In this document: positions 24,521 to 37,672 of the stretch, piece by piece
How the letters are laid out: each line of letters starts with the position of its first letter
How positions within the stretch are numbered: position 1 is the first letter of the stretch
NCBI GenBank assembly: GCA_038503035.1
Contig: JAVSML010025538.1
Location: 971,983-1,035,982 of the forward strand
Reading direction: 5' to 3'
From: Crocodylus rhombifer
Lineage: Eukaryota; Chordata; Crocodylia; Crocodylidae
DNA: 64,000 nt
Position numbers and translations under genes: made by a program
Notes under the pieces: model-generated
The model's database searches: none
What the model saw: only the letters and a program-made list of their open reading frames with translations
What the model was told of the DNA's origin: nothing

Positions 24521-27500
24521 CCTGTGTTTAACTCAAAGTCAGTCAAAAGCAACACTGAATTATTTTGGATTCAACAAACTAGCATCTTCTAAGAAAATAA
24601 AACAAAAAATGTCAGACAATTCCCATTAAACCACCCACTTCCTCCTTCCTCACATCCCACAAAAAAAATGGAAAATAGAAAATTAGATTTAGGGCTAATT
24701 GCATCTACATATTGTAAAATTTAAATCCAGAACTGAAATTCAGATATGTCGTTTTAATCTGCCTGTCTTTGTTAAAGCCCGAGAAGAATTTCTATGTAAC
24801 TAAAAATATTTGTCCTGGTTTGTATTAACATGGAATTTTAGGCTCAAGACTGCAATATAAGCCTTGGGCAAAATTATCTTTAGTACACAGGATCCTTTTC
24901 TTTATTTTCAGAGAGAGACAAAGATTTCCCATTGTATGTGGTAGATCACTCTTGCATTACCATTTCTTTATTTTAGTACTTTTACTAAAATACTCAAAAG
25001 AACTTTGAATCCTTTCCTTGGTTATTTGATTGTCCTGTGGAATTCTGTAAAGAGAATAATAGTTCAAAGATTTTATCTGTAGGTACCAACATATATTCAA
25101 AGAAAAAATGTATTTCTGCAAACTGAACTGAGAACATGGGGGCAACTCATATGCAGGAAGAATAAAGTACCTCACTGGCTGAATAAGCCATTTTGAGAGT
25201 TACTGTTCTTGGCTTGGAATAAGCATCAGTCTTGTAATCAAAACGCCACTAGGGCTCATGAAAGTAAATATGCACATAGTTTCAATGAAGCAACGGCTTT
25301 TTAGCAATATCTTTTACTGGCCCAACTTACTTGCAAGAAATGTTAGACAAGCTTTTGGGCATGAAGTGCCCTTCTGAAGACTTTCAGCGAGATGCAGAAT
25401 AAACTCTTTATCTTTCAGGGGCAATTCTGCAATTACACTCTTGACATCTTCATTTATGTATTTTAACTAATGGGGAAAGTAATCATCCTCATTTAAGCCT
25501 CACTAAAGTCAAGTGACTGGGGCCAGGAAATACTATACAGTCCACTTTACAAACATTCTTGTCTATTACACTGAGTAACTAGTCTTCAAATCAGAAAGCA
25601 GTAGTGATACCAGTTTTAATTTACATAAAGTCACTTCTGAGTTAACTATTTGCTGTATTGACTCCGTTCTCTAAGGTCATCTAACCGCCCTTCTAAGTTT
25701 TGGAGCAAACGAGGATATAACCTGTATACATACACACTCACATGTACGTGCGCACACACACACACCTAGTACAGCAAGATTAATATATTAACCTTTCATC
25801 ACACTCTGAAGACTCAGTTTGATTATTTGCAATGGGATCTGCATTGGTTAGAATGCTGTGGGTAAAACGGTTTAAATCAATCCACGCTGAACTTTTGCAC
25901 TACCATATTGTAGAATCTAAGTGGGCCTTTGCAATGAGCTGTTGACATTAGAGACTTATTTACTTCACAAGGTAATGCTTCCCATCTCAGAACCATCTCA
26001 GAATAAAGAAATCTTTACAACACATACTCAATACATTCAGCACTTTGCACTTACTGAACTTGAGAGCGGATTTCTCTTTTTTACAGAGTTGAGACAGGAA
26101 ATTAAATCACCCAGTTTCATAAAAGAAATTTGTTTTTATCCTTGCCTCCCTGTATATTTAAAGGAAATAGTTCAAAATACATTTTTTTAACTTAAAGCAA
26201 TCAATCCACTGATTAAGTAGCACATCTAATAGTTAATGTTAAAACTCAAATGAATCTTGTATTTGAAATGTGTTTTTTTCAAACAACTGCACCTAATGAA
26301 TTCAGCCACAATTAGATCAAAAGACTTGGTGGCTTCTAGGAATAGGATGAATATATGGATAGCTATTACAGGACATGGATCCTGTCTAAAACTAAACACA
26401 TAGAAAACTTTATGGAAATCACCCAAATTGTGTCAAACTCATTATAATTAAACATAAACAAAGCCATTAACTCATAAATCTCACACCTGACACTGTATGC
26501 ATGTCTAATTTGGCTGCATAATAAAACAAGCTTGCATGTTGTTCATCCCACCAGACACCAAGGACAAACAAGATATTGAAGACAAGGAATATACTCCTTT
26601 CATTCTACCACAAATGCATCAGAGACAGCCCCTAAAACACAAACATTTAAATGAACCAAACTGCTCTCTCAGCATCAGTACTGGACTAGTAGAATAAAAT
26701 GTGGTGCATTTCCTGTGCTTCAGAACATAATGAATCGATTCCTGCCACCACTCTTATACAGAAAGTCTGAAGAAGTGGTATAAGAAAGCAAGCTAGAAAG
26801 AGAGGGTGGCAAGGGAGAACAACGCATTCTTGAAAAGCACAATTCTACACCTACTCTGAAAACTACATTGCTTCCTAGGATAGGGATTTTTCATTTGTTC
26901 CTCTTGGCTTACCTTACCTTGCTTTCCTATATGATCATAAAAAATGCCCACATGCTGAAAAGCAAGTGTCCCTGTCTTTTTTTGTTTACCCTGAATTATC
27001 TTCTGAGTTTATCTGCTTCCCAAGAATTCTAATGCTATGGAGCTTGTGCTATCCCAAAGATGGAGATTCAGAAAAAAGTCTGTTAACATCTACGATTTAC
27101 ACCCATGTCCCTTCCGGCAGGGTGAGCCACTCCCAGGGATGGTTCCCCGGCCTACATCTTAAAAATTATAATGGTCTGCCAGTCTTCAAGCAACCAATAC
27201 CTGAAGCAAAAGATCTCAATAGCTTCCACACAGTCTCAACTCTTTCTTTCCCAGAGAATATTATTAAGAAATTTACACTGACATGACTCTAGCAATATTT
27301 ATTCTGTTTTTATCCTGGATCCTCCCACTCTGACTTCAGATAATGGCATAAAACTGAAACAGCCAGACACAGCAGACAGAGGTAGACACAGATGCTGATA
27401 TTTCTCAATGTGTCAGTCCCTTTGGTACTATTAATCATAAGATGCTAAACCCAGTAAAAGTAATTGTGTTGAAAATGGTATACTGGCAACATTGATTCCT

Positions 27501-28784
27501 TTCCTTTTTGTCCCAAAATATCACAACAGGCAGCTGCCTTCCTCTCTAGGAACCCTGCCATGTATTATACTAACTATCTGATCAGCTCAGGTCACCAAGT
27601 GACTTGCAGTCTTCAAAGAGACAACACAGGCTCCTATTCAAAAATATGATGACAATATATGGAATTACGGATCTTTTCTCTCCGTTCAGATACTGTTATT
27701 TTACAATCGTCATAATGCCTAGAAAAATAACTGCAGCATATGGCTTACATTAAACCTAGGAAAGGCCACGATGGTCTTACTGAGTGGTTAAGTACTGCTT
27801 CATCGCCTTCAAACAAGTGTTAGCATTCATGGTCATGCAAACTTGTTAATGGCCTCTGAGAATCAATTAATGCATCACTGAAAGTACATTATTCTACAGT
27901 TCAGAAAGAAGGTCCCATCCATTCCTTTTTGATAAATGGCAGGCAACAGTATCTCAGGCACTTACCCCAGCTAGATTATTGAAATCCTATCTGCCTCTGG
28001 TCTGTCACGAAATTATAGAAGAATCTATAATTAGCACAGAACTCATCTTACTTTCTCCCAAGTGATCAATGAAAGAAAGCATATCATATCTCTATGCTTC
28101 CCAGTTCCCAATGGCTTCTTTGCATTTATTCTTGAACTTTAAACTACCTCACTTGCACTCTGTTCAAAAATCCATTTCCTGTGGAACTACTTCTACCTTT
28201 CTAAACCTCTCTGATGAAAGATCCACCAATAATTTTTTAAACAATTAACCTGCCAGAGAAATGTCCCTCTTCATTTAAAACTATGACATTTCCATATGCA
28301 TTTGGACTCAACCGGAGAAATATCAGATTTAAATAATTATAATCTGATGAATTTGTGTGAGCTTCGTCCAAATGGGAGAAAAAAATACCGCTTTCCAATT
28401 GAATGCACAACACTTATTTTACATATTATGAGGGACCGTAAGACTAAAACTTTAAGACTATTAGGTATAGAAAACCTTGCTTAGAAGATTTTCAAAGATT
28501 TCTAGTACATATGTATCTGTATTCTCAGTAAAACCTACAGATGTAAATTTTCAGTTCAGATTTTACTGGGCTACTGAAGCTCTCAAATGAGTTCAGCACC
28601 CTATTTATGAAGAAAGGCCATCATGGACATCATATGTTGGTCAAATTAGCTGGCATGGGGAAAATACAAGGAACAAAAAATTATTTACATGTTTTTTAAA
28701 AGGAATGCTTTCAGATCATGTTCCAAATTACATACATGCAGCTTTATCAATCATTCTACACAAGTAATGATCTTTGTCTTATCA
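24521..28784. other. AT-rich intron with one old repeat fragment
   Basis: At about 25290-25400 a segment with TTTACTGGCCCAACTTACTT, TTAGACAAGCTTTTGGGCA and GTGCCCTTCTGAAGACTTTC resembles an interspersed repeat common in reptile genomes (from memory). A CA run lies at 25753-25765. Otherwise nothing recognised. Confidence 0.4.
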
Positions 28785-28912
28785 CCCTTACCCTGGGGGT
28801 CTTCAAAAGGAGGTTAGACAATCACCAAGCCATGGCAGGGGGTCGGAGGACTTGATGATTTGCTTAGGTCCCTTCTGGCTCTACCAACTATGAAACTACG
28901 AAACTATGAAGG
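28785..28912 (+). mobile_element. CR1 LINE 3' end fragment
   Basis: Carries the CR1 terminus: GGGTCTTCAAAAGGAGGTTA, then TTGATGATTTGCTTAGGTCC, and a tail of three near-perfect octamers, ACTATGAAACTACGAAACTATGAA. Well preserved but only about 130 bp long. Confidence 0.85.
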
Positions 28913-29470
28913 TGGCAGGGGTCAGAGGAAGAGTCGGTTTGGTGCTAGAACTACCCCCTGGGCAATAGAGTTTAGAGTGTAAAAAGTTTGTCCATGCAAA
29001 ACAGGAGGGTTGAGAAGGGGACACTGCATCCTGGAATACTGGAGGACTGCAACTTGGGCAGCTCATCTGTGGGGAGTAGCCACACAATAATGGAACGTGA
29101 GCTGGGTAATGCAGATCAAAGATAAACCTGCCCTGGAGTAGTGCAACTTTAAGCTACCTAAATTGTGCTTTAAACTGGTTTCAGGTGTCAATGTGGTGAT
29201 AATTCAGGGGTTAAGAGCTCCAGAAACTGCCTAAAATGATTGTGTTACAAGGCCCAAAGAATAATAAAAAAACCCCCAAAAAAACAAGGTGTCACAAAGT
29301 TTATCATGATGACATAAACTGATCTAATTGATCTCTCAGTAAAAATATAAAATGCATATGAATCCTCTAGAGACCAAACAAAATGGTGTGATCTCCCTTG
29401 TTATGCTTAAACAAAGAGGCAATACAAGACAGAAGATTTACAACTACAGGTATGCATGCCAACTGCAGGT
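28913..29470. other. Intron, nothing recognised
   Basis: Possible repeat (TTTAAACTGGTTTCAGGTGT near 29170), not assigned. Confidence 0.35.
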
Positions 29471-29570
29471 AAAATGGGCCTGACTCTCCTCTCATTCATA
29501 CCAGTGTAAATATATAGTACTAGTAGCTCTGCACTGAAATCCACCATTATACTAGTGCAGAGCTAAGTGA
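29471..29570. repeat. Inverted-repeat element with CATACCAGTGTAAAT motif
   Basis: TAGCTCTGCACT (about 29525) pairs with AGTGCAGAGCTA (about 29555). The neighbouring ACCAGTGTAA word recurs near 30778 and, as TTACACCAGTGG, near 48221. Confidence 0.4.
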
Positions 29571-29839
29571 AAAGAAAATAAGAACTTTAAACAAGCGATG
29601 AAAAATGTTTGTTACTGGGAATCAAAGTAATCCATTACAACTGAAGTAAATCAGATCGAAAGACAATACTGTTACCTTACTGGTTTTACATATTCAAAGA
29701 AATTTCATTTTATTTTATATTTAACTATGCGGCTTGTTATAATAATTCTGTTGATTTTTTTAATAAACATATGCTACATTTATATTTGGTAGGACATCTC
29801 TCCAAAAAAACAACAAAACCCCCCAGAAATTATAACAAT

Positions 29840-30260
29840 AAAAATACAGCCCCCACCCCGCCTCCCTGCCCATGTCTGCCATGCTTTCACCCTTCTTCTG
29901 CTTTAAGCCCCTCCTCAAAACTCACTTCTTCCAAAATGCCTTTTCTCCTTAGTCCTCTCCTCAGGCGAGTGTTATCACTTGACGACTGAAAATCTTTACT
30001 CCTTTAAAATAAAAAAAAAAAAAATCCAAACAAAAATCGTAGAACCACTAAAAAGTCAACTAAACTTCACTGTTCAGACTACCTGATTGCACTCTTCCCA
30101 CTCCACCAGCACCCACCCCTGGTATTAATTTATGTTGCTTACCTACATTGTAGGAACTTTGGGGAAGTGCCCTTTGTGTTCATACTTGTCCATAAGGCAC
30201 CAAGGACATTGTAAGCAAATTGTATACAAATATGTATACAAACATTGTATATAAATATGT
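29840..30260 (+). mobile_element. Ancient L2/CR1-like LINE 3' region
   Basis: Encoded-looking segment AAGCCCCTCCTCAAAACTCA, then TTCTTCCAAAATGCCTTTTC, followed downstream by ATTGTAGGAACTTTGGGGAA and ATAAGGCACCAAGGACATTG. This matches the order of the widespread amniote L2-like 3' end (CTCAAAAC-CACTTCTTCC, then ATTGTAAGCTCTTTGGGGCA and a GCACC segment), from memory. Highly diverged. Confidence 0.45.
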
Positions 30261-30420
30261 AGTAACGAAAGTATCATTTCCTTTCCTTGTGGATAGAACT
30301 TGCACTCTGTCTCTGCTGGTGAGGTGGGAATAATTTTCTACATGTGACCCAGCCTAGGTGAATCAAATCCTGCAACTTTAGGTCTTCAGGAATTAGGAAG
30401 TAACTGCTACCTAAACCTAT

Positions 30421-30683
30421 GGTGTGGACACATCTACATACTTTAGTACTTCCTTTTGAAAGCACTAAAGCACAGCACAGTAACTGTCCATACTGTGTTG
30501 TGTGAACGGCGCATGATTACTTTTGTCCACTACTCCACTACTTCACAAAATGAGGGAGCATGCCACTATGGTAAAGTAACTGCTAATCATGTGCAGACTC
30601 ACATGATCACTACTTAGTTGTAGGGCATCATATGGCTATGTAGCATGTCACTACAGTGACATAGGGTGACATGTAGATGCACC
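30421..30683. mobile_element. Small TIR/hairpin MITE
   Basis: Ends GGTGTGGACACATCTACAT and (reverse-complemented) GGGTGCATCTACATGTCA are inverted and similar. The interior pairs ATGTAGCATGTCACT with AGTGACATAGGGTGACATG, giving hairpins. It resembles the elements near 56045 and 60480. Confidence 0.5.
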
Positions 30684-32761
30684 CTTTACAGTTAATAAAG
30701 TATTCAATTTAACAAGTGGCATATTGTTGTATTTTAAGTACCTTCTTTGGAAATCAGTGGAGTTACTCTACAGTTACACCAGTGTAATTTCCCCCATGAT
30801 CTCATATAATAGTCTATAATATATACAGAAACTGGTTATATTACACATATTTCTACAAAATAAGGATTACAGCATCAGTCTCTTCTGCAAATGATACATG
30901 ACATTCATGTCTCACACTTCCACACATGGAGAAATGTATGAAAATATGGAAAACACTAAAACTCTGATCAAAGTATTTGCTTTAAAAAATCAGTTCATTC
31001 AGTTAAATGATTTAAACATTTTAACATCAATGTATTTTTTCTTATTTTCATATTCACATAGAATGAAGCAAATCAATGTATGACCCACGCAAAACATAAA
31101 GCTCTTAGAACATTATTTACAGTTACCATTAAATGATTTTTTGCAAACTATAAATAAACACAACAAATTCATTCAAGAGACACATTGGATATTTTGGATC
31201 TTAAACACGGAGTAATGAGATTTTTCAGGGTGGAAGTGATAGTTGTGATTTGACTACTCAAATGTATTGACAATTCCCTCTGGGGAGGATTTTTGTAACG
31301 TTCCATTTAACAAGGGAGAATGAATTTCAGCCCTATAGTGTTTAACTTAGCAGGTCTTCAGATGTCATTTGTGAAGGTACTTTTGTTGTATGAGGGAACA
31401 GGAGCAAAAGGCAAACAGAACTGAAAACTGAAAATACAGCTGTAAACTAATATATATATTTAGATGACGTAATTGCCATTGTGTATTAGATTATCAGAAT
31501 ATGAACCAATTTTGACTTAGTTTTCAAATGGCACTTTGTAGAAAGATAATTTATGCAACAAATTTCAGGCATGTTATTTACATTATTTATGAACTACCCA
31601 TTCAGTACACACCGTATTTACTGAAACAGAAGATGACCCTACTTATAAGATGACCCTCCAAAAATTATATTCTATATTTGAAAAAAGTATCATTTTTTAA
31701 TTTTCCAGTTATAGAATCTAATAATTGGAGGTTACCTTTAAATTTGTCCCCCTCCCACTGCTACAGCAGAGAAAATAAATCTGGGGGATCAGGTAGCACC
31801 TTTGCCTTCTGTTCTCCTCATCTTTTTCCCTCAGCAATCCCTTCCCCTTCTCTTTACCATCAGTATCTGCTGTCTGAGCACATGGAANNNNNNNNNNCCT
31901 TTTATAGCACATTGAGGTGGGGTGAGGAGCAGCCCCAGGCTAGCAGACTGACCCATATATATATATGTATTTTTTTTTAAAGGAATATTTTTCATGTTCT
32001 GAGTCAAATCAGCCAAATCAATTCCAAATCCATCCGTCAGTTAAGAACCAGATGAGGCCCTACTACTGGCAAATATCCCGCACCCTCACATGGGGCTTCA
32101 CATGCTTCCAAATCATTTGGTGGGCATCCTATGTGCAGGCCCAAGACTGGAGATTTGGGGTTCAGCTGCCCCCCTCCCCCAAGTTAGATGCCCCAGAGTC
32201 TCACTTGCCCTTAACTGTATGGCAGCAAAAGCAAGCTAGGGAGGAGTCTCCCATTTCCATAAAGTGGGCATAAAGCCAAGATCTTCCCACTGGAAATGAA
32301 AATGGGAGGTTAACTATATATTACCTCTGCCCAGGTACTACCTCTTGCCAGAAAAATGGTTATCCCCAATGACTTGGAAAGCTGCCTTAGTGGTCACGGA
32401 GTTTCCCCTGCCAGGTAAGTATGTAGTACAAATTATACATGCTCTTAGTCCAAAGCCAAAGGCTTGTGATTTATCACAGACTTCACTGAGGTGAGAGTCA
32501 ACAGCATGTCACGCCATGGTGATACCACAACTTAGCACTGCTCAGTAAGTGTGTGTACCCCACATATGCCCCCCAAAGCATCTATGCATTAATTAGCCCT
32601 CACTCATGACTGGAACTGGGTATTCTTGTCACAAGTCTTGGAATGCCCCAAAATAGTATATTATATGCAGATGAGGTGTATGGCAAGCTGACCTGGCTTC
32701 ATCTCACAAAGGGCGGGGCTAGACTAAACATATGCAACAGGATGAGATGGGGATGACAGAG
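30684..32761. other. AT-rich intron with assembly gap
   Basis: A segment at 31609-31675 (ACCGTATTTACTG, then AAGATGACCCTACTTATAAG) looks like a DNA-transposon terminus (see finding). Otherwise nothing recognised. Confidence 0.4.
31888..31897. other. Assembly gap (10 N)
   Basis: Ten Ns in otherwise unremarkable intron. The real gap length is unknown. Confidence 0.99.
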
Positions 32762-32796
32762 GAACTCATAGATCTACAGACTGGGAGGCTGGAAGG

Positions 32797-33346
32797 TAGG
32801 GCTGTGCGAAGCTTCAGTCACCGATTTGATTCAGAGGAGATTTGGCCCAATTTGGAAGCCAAATCTCTGAATCTGAACTGAAACAGGAGCCGCATTAATC
32901 TCTCCATCTCAAATCAGAAGCCTCCGATTCCGTTCAGAGAGATTCGACAATTTGGCCATAGATACAGCTTCATATTTTTTTTTCTATGTACCTTGAGGTA
33001 ACAGGCGTGGCTCATGAATGCTGAGATGGTGGGGAGATGGAGCATCCCACAGAAGTGTGGGAGGTTCCCCATGCACTCAGAAGCAGACCCAGAAGTACTA
33101 CCCAGAAGTACTTCCAGTCCACTTCTGAGTCCACTACCGAGCATGCGGGGTACCCTCCCCCCTCCTCCCCGCACTCCTGTGGGATGCTCCACCGGCCCCA
33201 CCATGTCAGCATTCACAAGCCGCACCTGATACCTCAAGCTACATAGAAAAAATATATAAAGCTGTGTCTATGGCCAAACCGTTGATTCTCCAAATTAGAA
33301 CTGAATCTTCAGATTCAGATTTGGCTGAAACAGATTGGAACAGCCC
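32797..33346. mobile_element. Palindromic hAT-like element B (foldback)
   Basis: Left end TAGGGCTGTGCGAAGCTTCAG belongs to the A/C/D/E family; the right end decays to GGAACAGCCC. Most of it is one inverted repeat. Left arm about 32941-33105 (TTTGGCCATAGATACAGCTT, TCTATGTACCTTGAGGTAAC, GGAGCATCCCACAG); right arm about 33130-33287 carries the same words reverse-complemented. It sits inside the 3' UTR of the older CR1, whose sequence resumes with CCCTGCACAGGAAAG. A target duplication is not clear, perhaps because of a small deletion at the right edge. Confidence 0.7.
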
Positions 33347-34771
33347 CCCTGCACAGGAAAGACAACTGGGAGTCAGGTGACCCCAGGAGGTTGACTATTC
33401 AGTCTCCTCTTGAAGATTTCCAGGGTAGGCAATTGCACCACCTCTGAGGGGAACTTATTCCACAGTCAGGAACATCCTAGCTGTGGGTAAGTTTTTACTA
33501 ATGTTAAGCCTGAAATAGTCTTCCAGGAGTTTGTGGCCATTACTCCTGGTTTTCCTCAAGGGTGCCTTGGTGAATATTTGTTCACCAAGTCCTTGATGAA
33601 TGCCCCGAGGCAGCAGTAAGCCACTATCAAGTCCCCTCTCAGCCTTCTTTTTCAGGCTGAAGAGTCCAGATCCCTCAGCCTTTCTTCATATGGGTGACCC
33701 TTCTCTGGACTCTCTTGAGCTTTACCATGCCCTTGTTGAAATGCAGTGCCCAGTACTGGATGTAGTACTCCAGCTGCAGTCTTGCCAATGACGAGTAGAG
33801 TGGAAGAATCACTTCCCTAATTTTGCTGGAGATAAATTGATTGATGCATGCCAAGGTATTATTTTCTCTGCTGGCTACAGCATCGCACTCCTGGCTTATA
33901 TTCATACTGTGGTCTATTGCTACCTCCCAAGTACCTTTCATTTGTGGTTGGTCAGTTTCACATTGCCAAGACTGTAGGTGTGGTGGGGCTTTTTTGTCCC
34001 CAGGTGGAGCACTTTATGTTTATCAATGCTTCATTTGATTACGAACCAGCCAACTTCATAGCCTGTCTAAATCCATGTGTATCTGCAATCTATCTTCAAG
34101 CATGACCATGCTTCCCCATAACTTGGTGTTGTCCACAAACTTGGACAAGTGAGTTCTTCACACCTGCATCCAAATCATTGCTAAACATGGTAAAAAGCAC
34201 TGGACTAAGCACCAACTGCTGTGGGGCACCACTGGCCACCTCTTGCCAAGACGATACAGATCCATTCATTAGAACTCTCTGGGTCCTACCCCCAAACCAG
34301 CTCCCTACCCACCTAACTGTCTCATGGTTAAGCCCGCCGTCCTCCAATTTTCTCATGAGAATATCACAGGATACCAGATCAAAAGCCTTTTGGAAGACAA
34401 GTTATATAAGGTTAACCTCCTCTTCCTTATCCAGGTGGCGAGTTGCCTGATCATAAAAGGAGTTGAGGTTGGTAAGACAAGACCTGCCCACAATGAAGCC
34501 ATGCTGGCTGTCATTCAGAACCCTACCTTCTGCAAGCCTGTCACATATAGATTCCTTGATGAATTTTTCAGGATCTTCCCTGGGATAGAAGTTAGGCTGA
34601 TTGGCCTATAGTTACCTAGGTCCTCCCTCCTCCCTTTCTTAAAGATGGGCACAACATTGGCCCTCTTCCAGGCCTCAGGAACCTCTTCAGAGTGCCATGA
34701 GTTTTGGAAAAGTTTTGCCAGAGGTTCTGTGATGACTTTGGCCAGCTCCTTCCACACCCTCAGATGAAGTT

Positions 34772-35261
34772 TCATAGTTTCATAGTTTCATAGTAGCTAG
34801 AGTCGGAAGGGACCTAGGTAGATCATCTAGTCCGACCCCCTGCCTTAGCAGGAAAGAGCACCGGGGTCAGATGACCCCGGCAAGGTGCTCATCTAACTTC
34901 CTTTTAAAAATCCCCAGGCTAGGAGCCTGCACCACTTCCCCTGGAAGCCGGTTCCAGGCCCTAGCCGCCCTGACTGTGAAGTAGCGCCTCCTAATATCTA
35001 ATCTAAACTTACCCTCCGCCAGCTTGTGACCGTTATTCCTGGTCACTCCTGGGAGCGCACGGGGGAACAGGGACTCCCCCAATACCTGCTGATCCCCCCT
35101 GACCAGTTTGTAGCAGGCCACAAGGTCCCCCCTTAACCTTCTCTTGTGGAGGCTAAACAGGTTCAGGTCCCGTAGCCTCTCCTCATAAGGCCTGCCCTGC
35201 TGACCCCTGATCATACGAGTGGCCCTCCTCTGAACTCTTTCCATATCGTCCACGTCCCTCT
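34772..35261 (-). mobile_element. Younger, 5'-truncated CR1 inserted in an older CR1
   Basis: The minus-strand frame 34867-35271 is open through the CR1 ORF2 C-terminus (ERVQRRATRMIRGQQGRPYE, LFSLHKRRLRGDLVACYK, RLDIRRRYFTVRAARAWNRL) to its natural stop. The 3' UTR ends in four clean TTTCATAG units on the plus strand (34772-34793). Direct repeats TGAAGTT lie at 34765-34771 and 35262-35268, and removing the insert and one repeat restores the host CR1 reading PDELHLRVWKE. Intactness indicates a comparatively recent insertion, truncated on arrival. Confidence 0.9.
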
Positions 35262-36581
35262 TGAAGTTCATCTGGTCCTGCTGACTTATACATGTCTATG
35301 TTTTTCAAATGATAACACACCAGGTCTACAGTAATAGTAGGAGGGCAGTCATTCCCACTCTGCTCATTCCATACCCTTTCCAGCATGCTTTTGCCCTTGG
35401 TCTGGTGAAACACTGAAACAAAGTAGTCATTCTGGAGTTCAGTTTTCTCGTGAGTGCTGGTAACCAGATGTCCTGAGTTCTTGAGCAGCGGCCCCACACT
35501 CCCATTTGTTTTCCTCCTGTTCCCTACATACCTAAAGAAGAACTTCTTGTTGACCTTGAATCTCATTGCTAATTTTATTTCTGTTGCTGCCTTAGTCCTT
35601 CAAATCTGTTCCCTACCAATGTGGGCCATTGTTGAATAATCCTCCTTTGGGCATGTCCCAAGCTTCCATTGTTTGTACACCTCTTCGTTCTTTCTTAACA
35701 GGACCATGATATTCCTGTTTAGACAAGAGAGATTCCCATCCCTTTTGTTACTTTTCCTCCATGTGGAAATGGACTTCTTTTGTGCTTCAAGGATTGTGTC
35801 TTTAAGGCATGACCACTCTTCATGCACTGCTTTCACCTTTGGCCCCTGGTCACGCAGCCCTTTCCCTACTAGTGATCTGAGTTTGTTGAAATTTGCATGT
35901 TTGAAGTCCAAAACTTCAGTCCTGCTATCTAATTTGTCTGCCTTGTGACGGACAGTGAACATGATGGTATCATGGCCACTATCACCCAGGCTACATTCCA
36001 TTTTTACTTTGGTCATCCCCCTTGGCTAGGACCAAGTCTAAAATAGCATTACCTCTGGTTGGCTCATGTACCTCCTGCATCAGGAAAGCTCTTCGATGCA
36101 GAGCTGAGTGAATCGAGTGATTTCTAAGTGAACTTTTGGGGCCCCATTTGGTGATATTTGTCAGGCATTTAATGAAAAAACAAGAATAATTGGAAAAGAA
36201 AGGCACAGCTCAGCTGTGGGAGTGAAGAGAAAGTCAAAATGTAATCAATGTAGTGGTTCACTATGACTTAAAAAAACAGTTGGCACTGAGGGGCATTAGC
36301 ATATGAATTATTTGGATGTGCTGCACTAACCTTTCCTTATGTTAGATTGCCATAAGCATGTTTTCCCAAAGTCTGCGCTGTGTGCAAGGAAAAGGGGCAT
36401 ACAGCCAAGGAGTATAAGAAGAAATGGAAGTATAATCTGTGTAAAAAAGAGGGACACATCTCTAAAGAATGCCCCAGAACCTATATTAATGTTGGGAAAG
36501 AGGAAAAAAAAAAGAGAAAGACTCCAGAAAGTGCTACCCCACAACGCCCAACTGCAGCCAAGAAGGCAGAAAGTACCACCC

Positions 36582-36605
36582 CACACACACAAACACACAC
36601 ACACA
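36582..36605. repeat. (CA)n microsatellite inside the LINE remnant
   Basis: CACACACACAAACACACACA run in the Thr/His-coding linker of the decayed LINE frame; slippage here may explain frame changes. Confidence 0.9.
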
Positions 36606-36764
36606 ACACTCCCCTGCAACCAAGTGGGCAAGATACAGTGGTAAAAGCAAGAGACATCATATCATCCATGGACCTGCTTCTTGGTGACAGCCGCCAGGCT
36701 GTGTGGGAGCAAATCTCCCACAAGGATCTGCAGAAGAAGCACAGAGACCAGAACTGGCAGGCAG

Positions 36765-37672
36765 TAGTCCTGTACAAAGTGGCTAGTATTTGCTTCCGTT
36801 TCAGATTCAGTCTATTCAAGGGACAGTGATTCAATTTGGTGATTCAAATCACTGTCTCAATTCAATTTGGCCAAATCTGATTCAGAGATTTGGCTGCTGC
36901 CAAATCTCCAAATCACCCAGGCCAGGCCCTTCTCCTGCCCACTCTCCTAGCCCGGCAATGGCTGCCCCACCCACCCCAGCTCCTGGCACTTGTTAATAAA
37001 AAAGCCCCAACTCAGCGGATGCTGCCAGGTAAAGGGGCAATCCCTGCTGCCCCACACTGCCCCACTCTACATGGGTGGCTCTGCACTGAGCCCTCTGACC
37101 CCCACCCTCACTTCCCTAGCCTGCTTACAGGTGCCCTGCCTGGGCCAGCTCCAGACCTTTAAAAAAAACCCAAAAAAACAAATCCCCCCAGACTCACTGC
37201 TCCTGCAGGTGGGTAGTGATCCCCACTGCCCCATACCATGTAGGGAGCTCTGCACAAACCCCCCCTGAAGCCTCAAGGCCACTGCAGGAGCGGTGAGTGC
37301 TGGGGTTTTTCTTGTTTTTTTTTTTTTCTTAAAGGGCCGGAGCTTTGGTGAGCAGGGCACCCATCGGAGAGGTGTGGGGGGTAGGGTGGCTGTTAGGGGT
37401 TCCCCCATGGTCCCCTCCCCCTTCCCCAGCTTCCCCTCCCCTACCCCCTACTTACCAGCTTGGGGTTGGGCTACTGCTTCCTGCTGCAGCCACAGAGGGA
37501 CTGCCTGAATCATCAAAACTCTCCATATCTTTTCCAAAGTTTCAGAGAGCTTTGAATTGATTTGGACATTTTAATTGGTACCCTGATTCAATTCAGATTC
37601 AGAGATTTGGCCACTAAATTGGGCTGAATTTCCTCCGTATTGAATCACCACCCGAAGCTTTACACAGCCCTA
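36765..37672 (-). mobile_element. Palindromic hAT-like element C
   Basis: Left end TAGTCCTGTACAAAG and right end CTTTACACAGCCCTA are inverted. Flanking target duplications are GCAGGCAG (36757-36764) and GCAGGCAT (37673-37680), 7 of 8 identical. Orientation is opposite to A, D and E. The interior carries the module CTTTAAAAAAAACCC-ACTCACTGCTCCTGCAG (about 37133-37210), repeated inverted at about 37278-37360 (GGAGCGGTGAGTGCTGGGG, T-rich, CTTAAAGGGCC). No transposase. It interrupts the LINE remnant within the codons for NWQ-A. Confidence 0.85.

Larger units (their letters stand above)
32762..36210 (-). mobile_element. CR1 LINE copy, split by element B and a younger CR1
   Basis: On the minus strand from 36206 downward: an endonuclease C-terminal segment (HEPTRGNAILDLVLAKGDD), then LGDSGHDTIMF in the place of the usual S-DH signature. 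It continues through KKFFFRYVGNRRK, the reverse-transcriptase entry (WKELAKVITEPLAKLFQNSW, KRANVVPIFKKG, NYRPISLTSIPGKILK), a degenerate palm, and the C-terminal region near 33675-33941. The 3' UTR reads GGAAAGACAACTGGGAGTCA (plus strand), and the terminal part at 32762-32796 has been displaced by element B. Frameshifts and stops show it is dead. A second CR1 interrupts it at 34772-35261 between PDEL and HLRVWKE. Confidence 0.88.
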
